From assembly GCA_943323725.2 (NCBI GenBank), contig CALPIW020000077.1, positions 1 through 7,118 of the forward strand: DNA of 7,118 nucleotides, written 5' to 3'. Of this stretch, positions 1 to 6,346 are shown piece after piece (within the stretch, counting starts at the first letter, position 1; the number at the start of each line of letters is the position of its first letter). The notes under the pieces are model-generated. The model had not been told where the DNA came from. It saw only the letters and a list, made by a program, of their open reading frames with translations, and did no database searches. This DNA is from Polynucleobacter meluiroseus (GTDB lineage: Bacteria; Verrucomicrobiota; Verrucomicrobiia; Opitutales; UBA953). The position numbers and the translations under genes were made by a program.

Positions 1-558
1 CGCGCCACGCTCGTCGACCGGATCCGGGAAGCGAGCCGCCCCACCCTCGCCGCCCTGCACGCGGCGAAGATCCGCACGGTCATGCTCACGGGCGACCGCG
101 AAGAGGCCGCCGCCGCCGCGGCGCAGCAGGTCGGCATCCAAGCTTACGCCGCCGCGCTCACGCCGGACGCCAAGATGGCCGCCATCCGCCGCTACTCCGC
201 GGAAGGCCACGTGGTCGCGATGGTCGGCGACGGCGTCAATGACGCGCCTAGCCTGGCCGCGGCGGACGTCGCCGTGGGCATGGGCGGCCGCGGCAGCGAC
301 GCGGCCTTGGAGTCCAGCGACGTGGTGCTGATGGACGACCATTTGGAGCGCCTGGTCGATGCGATCGAACTGAGCCGCCGGGCCCGCCGGGCGATCCGCT
401 TCAATATCATCCTCTCGGTCGGCGCCGCCCTCGGGATGGCCGCCTACGTGATCTTCCGGGGCGCCCCCCTGCCCCTCGCCGTCAGCGTGCACGAAGGCAG
501 CACGGTCGTGGTCTGCCTCAACGGCCTGCGCCTGCTCGCCCACCGCCCGCGCCGGTGA
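1..558 (+). CDS. P1B-type heavy-metal-transporting ATPase, C-terminal part (5' end outside window)
   Basis: The reading frame is open from base 1 to a TGA at 556-558, giving the last 185 residues of an ATP-driven metal efflux or uptake pump of the inner membrane. Visible P-type ATPase signatures are TGD (fragment residues 30-32), the LTPDAK segment of the P domain, and the hinge GDGVNDAP (76-83), followed by the usual AADVAVGMG stretch. Two hydrophobic segments follow, and the last contains HEGST (164-168) before VVVCLNGLRLL. A HEGGT-like motif in the final metal-binding helix is known from the P1B-4 group (Co, Zn, Cd or Fe), whereas ZntA-type pumps carry an Asp near this point. The P1B-4 assignment and the metal are inference, because the phosphorylated Asp, the CPC/SPC helix and any N-terminal metal domain lie outside the window. 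The gene converges on rng, and no plus-strand terminator follows its stop. Confidence 0.93.
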   Translation, partial: RATLVDRIREASRPTLAALHAAKIRTVMLTGDREEAAAAAAQQVGIQAYAAALTPDAKMAAIRRYSAEGHVVAMVGDGVNDAPSLAAADVAVGMGGRGSDAALESSDVVLMDDHLERLVDAIELSRRARRAIRFNIILSVGAALGMAAYVIFRGAPLPLAVSVHEGSTVVVCLNGLRLLAHRPRR

Positions 559-560
559 AC

Positions 561-591
561 AAAAAGGCCCCCGGGCGAACCCGGAGGCCTT
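561..591 (-). terminator. Intrinsic terminator of the rodA-rng unit
   Basis: Read on the minus strand, bases 591-580 pair with 575-564 in a 12-position stem with one C-A mismatch, closed by a TTCG loop (576-579). The T run 565-561 follows at once. It lies about 20 nt beyond the rng stop and only 2 nt from the convergent ATPase stop. On the plus strand no T run follows the stem, so it should act mainly for the leftward transcript. Confidence 0.85.
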
Positions 592-612
592 GCAGGCGGA
601 CGGCCGGAACGT

Positions 613-2334
613 TCAGCGCAGTTCCTTGCCGGCGCCGTCGAAGAGCTTGAACGCTTCGATGCTGTAAGTCGGGTCGGGCTTGGTGCCGAGGCGGACCTTG
701 CAGGACTTCATGAGGTCGCGGAAGAACTCGCGGTCCTCGGTGATGATGCGCTCGAGGTTGACGGGATGGAGCAGGATGTTGATCTCCAGCTCCTTCTCGG
801 GACCGGTGGCCTCCCGGAGGCGGCGGATGACGCTGAGGAGCTTGCGCTGGATCTCGACGGAGACCGTGCGGGGGTTCTTCACGATACCGCGACCCTGACA
901 GTGCGGGCACGCCGTGTACATCGAGGTCGTGTTCGACTCCGTATGGCGCTGACGCGTCATCTGGAGCACGCCCAACGCGGAGATCGGCAGGATCTGGTGC
1001 TTGGCGCGGTCATCCTCCATGGCGTCGCGCAGGGCCTCGAAGACCTTCTTCCGGTCCTTCGGGTTCTTCATGTCGATGGTGTCGATCATGATGAGGCCGC
1101 CGAGGTTGCGCAGCTTGATCTGACGGGCCGCCTCGGTGACGGCCTCGAGATTGGCCTGGGTGATGAAGTTGCCGTCCTTGGCGCCGTCCTTGCCGCGGTG
1201 GCCGCCGGTATTGACGTCGATGGCCGTGAGGGCCTCGGTCTCGTCGATGACGATCTCGCCGCCGCTCGGGAGCGGGACGCGGCGCTGGAAGAGCTGCTCG
1301 ATCTGGCGTTCGATGTTATAGCGCTCGAAGACCGGGATGGGGTCCGCGTAAAGCTCGACGCGCGAGCGGGAACGCGGCGACACCTCGCCGACGAGGTCCT
1401 GCACCAGCTTGAAGTCCTCGGGATTATCGACCAGGATGCGGTCGACCTCCTCGGTCAGGAAGTCGCGGACGGTGCGCTCGATCAGGCCGGGCTCCTGGTA
1501 GAGGAGGACCGGACGGCGGTCCGGGGCGTTGATCTTCTCGACGATGGCCTGCCAGCGCTTGAGCAGCATGTGCAGGTCGCGGACGAACCAGCGGGCCTGC
1601 TTGCCCTCGCCGGCGGTGCGGATGATGACGCCCATGCCTTCCGGGATCGTCAGCGAGCGGAGGATGTCCTTCAGGCGTTCGCGCTCGGACGATTCCTCGA
1701 TCTTGCGGGAGACGCCGCACGCGCCGCTGAACGGCATCAGCACCAGGTAACGACCCGGCAGCGCGATGTTGGTGGTCGAGCGGGGGCCCTTGGTGCCGAT
1801 CTGGTCCTTGACGACCTGGATGACGATGTCGGAGCCGGCCGGGAAGAGCTGCGGGATGTCCTTGGCCTGGTAGCGGGCCTTGCGCTGCTTCTGTTCGGCG
1901 GACTCGTTGTCGCGGATGAACTCGACCTGCGAGTCGTTGGCGGCCGGGAGCATGTCCCAGTAGTGCAGGAACGCGTTCTTCGGCTGGCCGATGTCGACGA
2001 AGGCGGCCTTGAGCCCGCCCTCGAGGTTCTGGACGCGGCCCTTGAAGATCGCGCCGACCATGCGGTTCTCGCCCTTGTGCTCGATCTCGAACTTGTCGAG
2101 GACGCCGTTGGTGAGGAGCGCGACGCGCTTCTCGAGCGTCTCGGCGTTGATCACGAGCTCGCGGTAGACCGCGCGGTCCTTGGAGAAGTGCTTCACGATG
2201 CGCTGGAGCAGCGGGAGCTCCTTGCGCCGCTTGGCCGCCTCGTCGGCCAGCTGGCGCTGGTCGATCGGGGAGGTCTGTTCGCCGCCTTCCGGCAGCTCGT
2301 CGTTGATATCTTCGGGTTCGGTATTTTCGGGCAT
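613..2334 (-). CDS. rng: Ribonuclease G/E family endoribonuclease
   Basis: 573-aa endoribonuclease that starts RNA decay and rRNA/tRNA processing at single-stranded AU-rich sites. An N-terminal extension of about 50 charged residues precedes the S1-like domain (about 55-175, with AAFVDIG at 110-115 and NAFLH at 120-124). The 5'-monophosphate pocket appears intact, with GVIIRT ending in R239-T240, equivalent to R169/T170 of E. coli RNase E. The DNase I-like catalytic part carries AIDVNTG (metal ligand D373, N375) and MIDTIDM (D418). The Zn-link is CPHC (C476, C479), which in the family holds dimers together. The protein ends at 573, so the long degradosome-scaffold tail of E. coli RNase E is absent; it is longer than E. 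coli RNase G (489 aa), mainly at the N terminus. The ATG lies 5 nt after the rodA stop without a good ribosome-binding site, which suggests translational coupling. Whether to call it RNase G or a short RNase E is a matter of naming. Confidence 0.96.
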   Translation of the reverse strand: MPENTEPEDINDELPEGGEQTSPIDQRQLADEAAKRRKELPLLQRIVKHFSKDRAVYRELVINAETLEKRVALLTNGVLDKFEIEHKGENRMVGAIFKGRVQNLEGGLKAAFVDIGQPKNAFLHYWDMLPAANDSQVEFIRDNESAEQKQRKARYQAKDIPQLFPAGSDIVIQVVKDQIGTKGPRSTTNIALPGRYLVLMPFSGACGVSRKIEESSERERLKDILRSLTIPEGMGVIIRTAGEGKQARWFVRDLHMLLKRWQAIVEKINAPDRRPVLLYQEPGLIERTVRDFLTEEVDRILVDNPEDFKLVQDLVGEVSPRSRSRVELYADPIPVFERYNIERQIEQLFQRRVPLPSGGEIVIDETEALTAIDVNTGGHRGKDGAKDGNFITQANLEAVTEAARQIKLRNLGGLIMIDTIDMKNPKDRKKVFEALRDAMEDDRAKHQILPISALGVLQMTRQRHTESNTTSMYTACPHCQGRGIVKNPRTVSVEIQRKLLSVIRRLREATGPEKELEINILLHPVNLERIITEDREFFRDLMKSCKVRLGTKPDPTYSIEAFKLFDGAGKELR

Positions 2335-2339
2335 CTCGG

Positions 2340-3674
2340 TCAGGCGGTTAAGCCGGTTGCCGGAGAGCCTCCGTCTTCGCCGCCACCGGCCGAATGCCGG
2401 TGAACGCTCTGGACTAGTCCAAGGAGCAGGAAACAGCTGAGTACGAAAGACCCTCCGTAGCTAAGGAAAGGAAGGGGGACCCCGGTGACGGGCATCAGGT
2501 CGATGTTCATGCCGACGTTGATCACGACGTGCGTGCCGAGCACGACCGCCGCGCCGATCGCCAACAAAGAGCCGAACCGATCCGTCGTCCGCGCCGCCGT
2601 GCGCACGACGCGCCAGAACAGCAGGACGAAGGAACCGATCACCAGGAAACCGCCGGTGAAGCCGATCTCCTCGGCCATCCCGGAAAAAAGGAAGTCATTG
2701 TGCGCCGCCGCTTCCGGCAGGTAGCCGAAGCGGGCCTGCGTGCCGTTGCCGACGCCCTGACCGCGGAAACCGCCGCGACCGACCGCGATGACGGCCTGGT
2801 TGACGTTCCAAGTGACGCCGAGCCCCTTCGGGTCGATGACGTCGGGGGCGACGAAGGACATGATGCGCTCGCGCTGGTAGTCCTTGAGCAGGAAGAACCA
2901 AGCCTCCGCCTCGTGCTGGCCGCGGATCGCGCGCACGGGGTCCTTGGACTGCGGATTCGCCTTCGCATACTGGTCGATCTTGGCCGCATATTCGGTCAGG
3001 TCGACGGCCACCACGCCCACCAGCAGGACGGCGGCGGCTCCGGCCACCAGGAAGAACCTGGTGGCCAGGCCGGCGACGAACAGCAGGATGAATGAAAGCG
3101 GCAGGTAGATGAGCGCAGAACCTAGGTCCGGCTGCACAAAAATCAAGACAAACGGGACCGCGGCGACCCCGAGGGCGCGCGCCACCGTGCCCCAGGTCGC
3201 CCGGAAGGAACCGATCGGGGAGCGCGCCAGCAAGGCCGCGAGGAAGACCAGCGCGCCGATCTTCGCGAACTCGGAGGGCTGGATCGAGAACGGTCCGAAA
3301 TCCATCCAGCGACGGGCCCCGTTGACGCTCCGGATGAAGTCGCCGAGGTTCGTCTTGGCCAACGCGCAGAGCGAGACGGGCAGGAGCAGCAGGATGGTGC
3401 CGAGATACAGGCGGCGGGCATGCCGCTGGATGAGCCGATAGTCCAAGGCCGAGACCGCCCAGTAGGCGATCCAGCCGATGACGACGAAGACGATCTGCGA
3501 ACGGTAGAAAGTGGATTCGCGGGCGCTCCCGGCCGACTGGATCGCGACGATGCCGAGGGTGCTGAGGAACAGGATGATGACCACCTGGGTCCAGTCCGTC
3601 CGCCAGGCGAAGTTGGCGAAATTGTCCCACCAGACCGCGGCCGAAGACCGCTCATCGTCAAGGTGTCTGGACAT
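2340..3674 (-). CDS. rodA: SEDS-family peptidoglycan glycosyltransferase RodA
   Basis: 444-aa polytopic inner-membrane protein that polymerises lipid II into glycan strands for side-wall growth, normally with a class B PBP2 under MreBCD control. SEDS signatures in order are SVNGARRWMDFG (116-127), QPSEFAKIG (132-140), QPDLGSALIY (181-190), NQAVIAVGRGGFRGQGVGNGTQ (292-313 region), the acidic loop LPEAAAHNDF (319-328, where D327 matches the conserved HxDF-type Asp), EEIGF (335-339) and PVTGVPLPFLSYGGS (395-409). About ten membrane segments are visible. It is longer than E. coli RodA (370 aa), with an N-terminal extension of about 25 residues and a longer loop at about 225-275. The ATG at 3674 was chosen because the frame upstream of it is GC-rich shadow and the family N terminus fits. 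The upstream bases AAGG sit too close to be a good ribosome-binding site. FtsW is the alternative, but the motifs and the rng partner favour RodA. Confidence 0.93.
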   Translation of the reverse strand: MSRHLDDERSSAAVWWDNFANFAWRTDWTQVVIILFLSTLGIVAIQSAGSARESTFYRSQIVFVVIGWIAYWAVSALDYRLIQRHARRLYLGTILLLLPVSLCALAKTNLGDFIRSVNGARRWMDFGPFSIQPSEFAKIGALVFLAALLARSPIGSFRATWGTVARALGVAAVPFVLIFVQPDLGSALIYLPLSFILLFVAGLATRFFLVAGAAAVLLVGVVAVDLTEYAAKIDQYAKANPQSKDPVRAIRGQHEAEAWFFLLKDYQRERIMSFVAPDVIDPKGLGVTWNVNQAVIAVGRGGFRGQGVGNGTQARFGYLPEAAAHNDFLFSGMAEEIGFTGGFLVIGSFVLLFWRVVRTAARTTDRFGSLLAIGAAVVLGTHVVINVGMNIDLMPVTGVPLPFLSYGGSFVLSCFLLLGLVQSVHRHSAGGGEDGGSPATGLTA

Positions 3675-3788
3675 GCCTTGAAGAAGCCCGCCCGAGGCTC
3701 CGAGGCAAGGCGAACCTCCCGAAAGGGCTTGCCGAAGGGGCCGGGTCGGCAAGGGTATGGCCCCGGACCTCCGGTTTTCGCGACGACC
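3675..3788. promoter_or_regulatory. Divergent control region between rodA and rny
   Basis: These 114 bp separate two divergent starts and must hold the promoter or leader of both genes, unless promoters lie inside the coding regions. I see no convincing -35/-10 pair on either strand, and the region is very GC-rich. It contains the inverted repeat at 3728-3753 and a short CGAGG direct repeat near 3693-3706. The function is inferred from position only. Confidence 0.5.
3728..3753. repeat. Perfect 8-bp inverted repeat between rodA and rny
   Basis: CTTGCCGA (3728-3735) and TCGGCAAG (3746-3753) are exact reverse complements around a 10-nt spacer. It may be a dimeric regulator operator, or a hairpin in the rny 5' leader ending about 35 nt before the rny ATG. 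No T run follows, so it is not a classic terminator. At this GC content a chance occurrence is possible. Confidence 0.45.
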
Positions 3789-5225
3789 ATGCCTGTGGCA
3801 GCCGACCAAAGCATCCTCGCCGCCGTGGCGTTCTCCTCCGGAGCCATCGTGGCGTATGCGGTCGCGAAGTGGCGCGAAAACACCCTCGGGGCCGTCCGCG
3901 AAGCGCGGCTCCGCTCCGAAGTGGAGCTCGCCCGCCGCGAGGCCACCGTCGAGGCGGCCGAACTGCACGCCCAAGCCGAGGCCGAACAACGGTCCGCGGC
4001 CCGGGCGATGGCCGACGCCGAAGCCGCGGCCGCCGCCTCCGCCGAACTCGGACGCGAGAATACCCGGCAACGCGACCACCTGCTGCGTGAGCTGCAACGC
4101 CTCGCCAAGGTCACGCCGGAAGAGGCCCGCGCCCTCCTCCTCGACCATCTCCGGGAAGAGTACGGCGAAGAGGCGCAGCACCTCCGCCGCGGCCTGCTCG
4201 ACCAAGTCGAACAGGACATCGACGACGAAGCCCGCCGCACGTTGCTCTCGGCGATGCAGCGACTGACGACGTCCACGACGCAGGACGCGACCGCCCTCTC
4301 CGTCTCGCTCCCGAACGAGGACATGAAGGGCCGCCTGATCGGCCGGGAAGGCCGCAACATCCGCACCTTCGAACAGATCACCGGCGCGACCCTGCTCATC
4401 GACGAAACCCCTGGCCTGGCGATGGTTTCCTGCTTCGACCCGGTCCGCCGCGAGATCGCGCGCATCGCGCTGGAACGCATCGTCAAGGACGGCCGCATCT
4501 CACCGGCGCTCATCGAAGACAGCGTCCGTCTCGCGGGCGACGAAGTCGTCAAGCACGCCCGCCGCCTCGGCCGCGACGCCGTGCGTGACCTCGGCCTGCC
4601 GCCCATGGACGCCGCCGTCGAAGAGCTCCTCGGTCGCCTGCACTTCCGCCTCTCTTCCAACCAGAACACGCTCGCGCACTCCATCGAGGTCGCCCAGCTC
4701 TGCGCGATGCTCGCCGCGGAGATCGGCATCGACCCGGTGCCCGCGAAACGCGCCGGCCTGCTGCACGACCTCGGCAAGGCCATCGAGGCCGAAGCGGGCT
4801 CGAGCCACGCCCTCGCCGGCGCCGCCCTGCTCCGCCGCTTAGGCGAGGATCTGCGCGTCGTGAACGCGGTGGCGGCGCACCACCGCGAAGTCCCGGCCGA
4901 AAGCCTTTACGCTCCGTTGGTGATGATCGCCGACGCCGCCTCCGGCTCCCGCCCGGGCGCCCGCTCCTCCACCCTCGAGTCCTACGCCCAGCGCGTCCGT
5001 CTCCTGGAGGAGGTCGCCCTCGCCTTCGATGGCGTCCGGGAGGCCTACGCCTTCCAGTCCGGCCGCGAACTCCGGGTCATCGTGGACCCGGGCAAAGTCG
5101 ACGACTTCGGGGCGACCGAACTCGCCCGCCGCCTCCGCCTGAAGGTGGAAGAGACCCTTTCCTATCAAGGAACCGTCAAGATCGTGCTGATTCGTGAACA
5201 AAGGTTCACGGAAGAGGCCCGCTGA
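3789..5225 (+). CDS. rny: Ribonuclease Y (membrane-anchored HD-domain endoribonuclease)
   Basis: 478-aa endoribonuclease that initiates mRNA turnover, acting at the inner face of the membrane. Domain order matches the family: a short hydrophobic N-terminal segment (about 8-26), a long charged Ala/Glu/Arg-rich coiled coil (about 35-155), a KH domain with the GxxG loop GREG (185-188) inside LIGREGRNIRTFEQITGA, and an HD domain with H297, H326-D327 (GLLHDLGKA), HH at 364-365 and D382 in ADAASGSRPGAR. The family C-terminal domain follows, with YAFQSGRELRVIV (420-432). B. subtilis RNase Y is 520 aa; the difference lies mainly in the N-terminal and coiled-coil part. The ATG at 3789 was chosen because it places the membrane anchor at the extreme N terminus. 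The frame stays open upstream across rodA antisense, but without family-like sequence. No Shine-Dalgarno precedes the start. It is divergent from rodA, and no clear terminator follows, so read-through into the RGG-protein gene is possible. Confidence 0.95.
   Translation: MPVAADQSILAAVAFSSGAIVAYAVAKWRENTLGAVREARLRSEVELARREATVEAAELHAQAEAEQRSAARAMADAEAAAAASAELGRENTRQRDHLLRELQRLAKVTPEEARALLLDHLREEYGEEAQHLRRGLLDQVEQDIDDEARRTLLSAMQRLTTSTTQDATALSVSLPNEDMKGRLIGREGRNIRTFEQITGATLLIDETPGLAMVSCFDPVRREIARIALERIVKDGRISPALIEDSVRLAGDEVVKHARRLGRDAVRDLGLPPMDAAVEELLGRLHFRLSSNQNTLAHSIEVAQLCAMLAAEIGIDPVPAKRAGLLHDLGKAIEAEAGSSHALAGAALLRRLGEDLRVVNAVAAHHREVPAESLYAPLVMIADAASGSRPGARSSTLESYAQRVRLLEEVALAFDGVREAYAFQSGRELRVIVDPGKVDDFGATELARRLRLKVEETLSYQGTVKIVLIREQRFTEEAR
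5193..5210 (+). repeat. Hairpin in the 3' end of rny
   Basis: CGTGAAC (5193-5199) and GTTCACG (5204-5210) form a perfect 7-bp stem with an AAAG loop, extendable by one G-T and one A-T pair. It lies within the last codons of rny, about 20 nt before a T-rich patch at 5231-5239. The distance to the T run is too large for a typical intrinsic terminator. An RNA-stability role or chance are both possible. Confidence 0.3.
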
Positions 5226-5273
5226 GGGACTTTCTTGTTGTTAAGCAAGAGGGGGTAGTTATTCACAAGGGTT

Positions 5274-5290
5274 CCGGGAGTTCCTCCCGG
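5274..5290 (+). repeat. GC-rich hairpin in the leader
   Basis: CCGGGAG (5274-5280) pairs exactly with CTCCCGG (5284-5290) around a TTC loop. It lies about 50 nt past the rny stop. No T run follows (GTCATTTCGG), so it is at best a weak rny terminator. A leader structure or transcript-end stabiliser is equally likely. Confidence 0.45.
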
Positions 5291-5306
5291 GTCATTTCGG
5301 CACCCC

Positions 5307-5323
5307 AAGGAGGTTCGTCCTCC
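5307..5323 (+). promoter_or_regulatory. AAGGAGG motif sequestered in a small hairpin
   Basis: AAGGAGG (5307-5313) is an ideal Shine-Dalgarno sequence, but its GGAGG can pair with CCTCC (5319-5323) across a TTCGT loop. No start codon lies at a usable distance downstream, and the next gene starts about 105 nt later. It may be a standby site or ribosome-binding control element, or a coincidence. Confidence 0.3.
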
Positions 5324-5418
5324 GTCACCAAGGGTCCGACAAACCGCGTCGCCGCTCCACAACGGAACGGCCGCATCATCCGGTCGGCCACAACGAAGGC
5401 CGCCCCAACATAAGCAAC

Positions 5419-6339
5419 ATGAGCCAAGAAGAAACCCAGGGCCAGGAGCACGTCTCCGCCCACCAGCCCGCCGCGGACGCAGGCGCCAATGAAGTCCGCA
5501 CCCCCGCACCCCGCCTCAACGAAGCCAAGCTGGAGTCCGCCCACGCGGAACTCCCTCCGCTCTCCGTGATCGGGGCCTCGTCCGAACCCGCCGCCAAGCC
5601 CGGCACCATCACGACCCCGAAGCAGTTCGGTCGTCGTGGTACGCCCCGTGGCGCCGCTCCCTCCGCCGCCAACGGTCAGGCTGCCCGCCCGGCCATCGGC
5701 GTCGTCGAAGATCCGTCGCAGTTGACCGAGAACCTCTCGGGTGACCGCACCCAGTCCGCCGCTCCGGCCCGCGAAGACCGTCCGCGTCGTGAACCCCGCG
5801 CCGAAGGCGAACGTGGTCCGCGTCGCGAACCTCGTGAGCCGCGTCCGGAAGGTCTCGCCGAAGAAGGCCGCCAGCCCGGCATCCCGCAGGGCGACCGTCC
5901 TCGTCGCGAACCCCGCGCCGAAGGCGAACGTGGCCCGCGCCGCGAACCCCGCGAACCCCGCCCTGAAGGCGACCGTGGCCCCCGCTCCGAAGGCGACCGC
6001 CCTCGTCGCGAGGATCGTCCTCGTCGCGAAGACCGTCCGCGTATCCAGATCGAGCCCGTCGTCATCCCGGTCCAGGCCCCCATCGGCTTCTGGGCTTCGC
6101 TGAAGCGCAAGCTCGCCACCCTGTTCGGCATCCCCGACAAGGCCGTCTTCGTGTCCTCCTCCCGTCCTTACGCGCCGCGCGGCGAACCCCGCGGCGAACG
6201 CTCCGACCGCGGTCATCGCGGCGGTCGTGGTCGTGGCGAGTTCCGCGGCGGTTCCCGCGGCGGCCGTGATGGCTCGCGCGGAGGTCGCGGCGAATTCCGC
6301 GGCGACCGCGGTCCTCGCAACGGTCCTCGCGAAGGCTGA
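5419..6339 (+). CDS. Unrecognised Arg-rich, repeat-bearing protein with RGG/RG tail
   Basis: 306-aa protein I cannot assign to a family. No signal peptide, membrane helix or RRM/S1/KH/DEAD fold is visible. Layout: an Ala/Pro/Glu-rich N terminus (1-115); a charged Arg/Glu/Asp/Pro region (116-208) with a 26-residue repeat present twice unchanged (120-145 and 159-184) and then three DRPRRE-like units; a short non-repetitive island (about 209-250) with the amphipathic GFWASLKRKLATLFG; and a tail (254-306) with 12 RG dipeptides, four of them RGG. Arginine makes up 55 of 306 residues, and all 55 codons are CGT or CGC (about 23 CGT), whereas neighbours lean to CGC and use some CGG or CGA; this would fit good expression. 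RGG tails in bacteria are known on RNA-binding proteins and helicases, so RNA binding is a fair inference but unproven. The ATG at 5419 is the first start after the in-frame stop; no Shine-Dalgarno is seen. An intrinsic terminator follows. Confidence 0.8.
   Translation: MSQEETQGQEHVSAHQPAADAGANEVRTPAPRLNEAKLESAHAELPPLSVIGASSEPAAKPGTITTPKQFGRRGTPRGAAPSAANGQAARPAIGVVEDPSQLTENLSGDRTQSAAPAREDRPRREPRAEGERGPRREPREPRPEGLAEEGRQPGIPQGDRPRREPRAEGERGPRREPREPRPEGDRGPRSEGDRPRREDRPRREDRPRIQIEPVVIPVQAPIGFWASLKRKLATLFGIPDKAVFVSSSRPYAPRGEPRGERSDRGHRGGRGRGEFRGGSRGGRDGSRGGRGEFRGDRGPRNGPREG
5776..5970 (+). repeat. Duplicated 26-residue coding repeat
   Basis: Codons 120-145 (5776-5853) and 159-184 (5893-5970) encode the same 26 residues, beginning DRPRREPRAEG and ending REPRPEG. 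By hand alignment 11 of the 26 codons differ, all of them synonymously. A partial third unit (DRGPRSEG, then DRPRRE units) follows to about 6042. Confidence 0.9.
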
Positions 6340-6346
6340 ACATGAC

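Larger units (their letters stand above)
5226..5418 (+). promoter_or_regulatory. Leader-like gap before the RGG-protein gene
   Basis: This is a 193-bp non-coding stretch. No ATG, GTG or TTG start leads into the downstream frame after the in-frame TAA at 5242-5244, so translation should begin at 5419. The first 45 bases are the least GC-rich part of the gap and are the best place for a promoter (for example TTGTTG at 5235-5240 and GTTATT at 5258-5263, 17 bp apart), but the match is weak. Two hairpins follow (5274-5290 and 5309-5323). If transcription starts near 5270, the 5' leader would be about 150 nt, which leaves room for post-transcriptional control. Confidence 0.45.

Noticed and set aside
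766..2403. 545-codon open frame on the + strand opposite rng
   Set aside because: It is the antisense shadow of a well-supported RNase G/E gene. Its product is a Leu/Asp/Val/Ala-rich string with no family motifs, as expected from GC-rich codon bias.
3420..3788. Upstream extension of rny in the same frame
   Set aside because: It would overlap rodA antisense and place about 120 unrelated residues before the membrane anchor, which belongs at the N terminus in RNase Y.
3675..4205. Upstream extension of rodA in the same frame
   Set aside because: It would run antisense through the rny N terminus and add Gly/Arg-rich sequence absent from RodA proteins; the ATG at 3674 fits the family.
3143..4783. 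546-codon minus-strand frame across rodA and rny
   Set aside because: It overlaps rodA in another frame and rny antisense. The product is an Arg/Ser/Ala-rich string without domains.
5235..5263. Candidate -35/-10 pair for the RGG-protein gene
   Set aside because: Each hexamer matches the consensus at only about half its positions. It is mentioned within the leader but is too weak to call as a promoter of its own.
5776..6042. Repeats that might suggest a CRISPR array or minisatellite
   Set aside because: The units are in-frame coding repeats with no equal-length unique spacers, and they differ at synonymous sites.
5741..6103. 120-codon frame inside the RGG-protein gene on the same strand, with valine/alanine/lysine repeats
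   Set aside because: Repetitive CGY/CCN codons keep several frames open at once. The 26-residue repeat shows only synonymous changes in the annotated frame, so selection acts on that frame.
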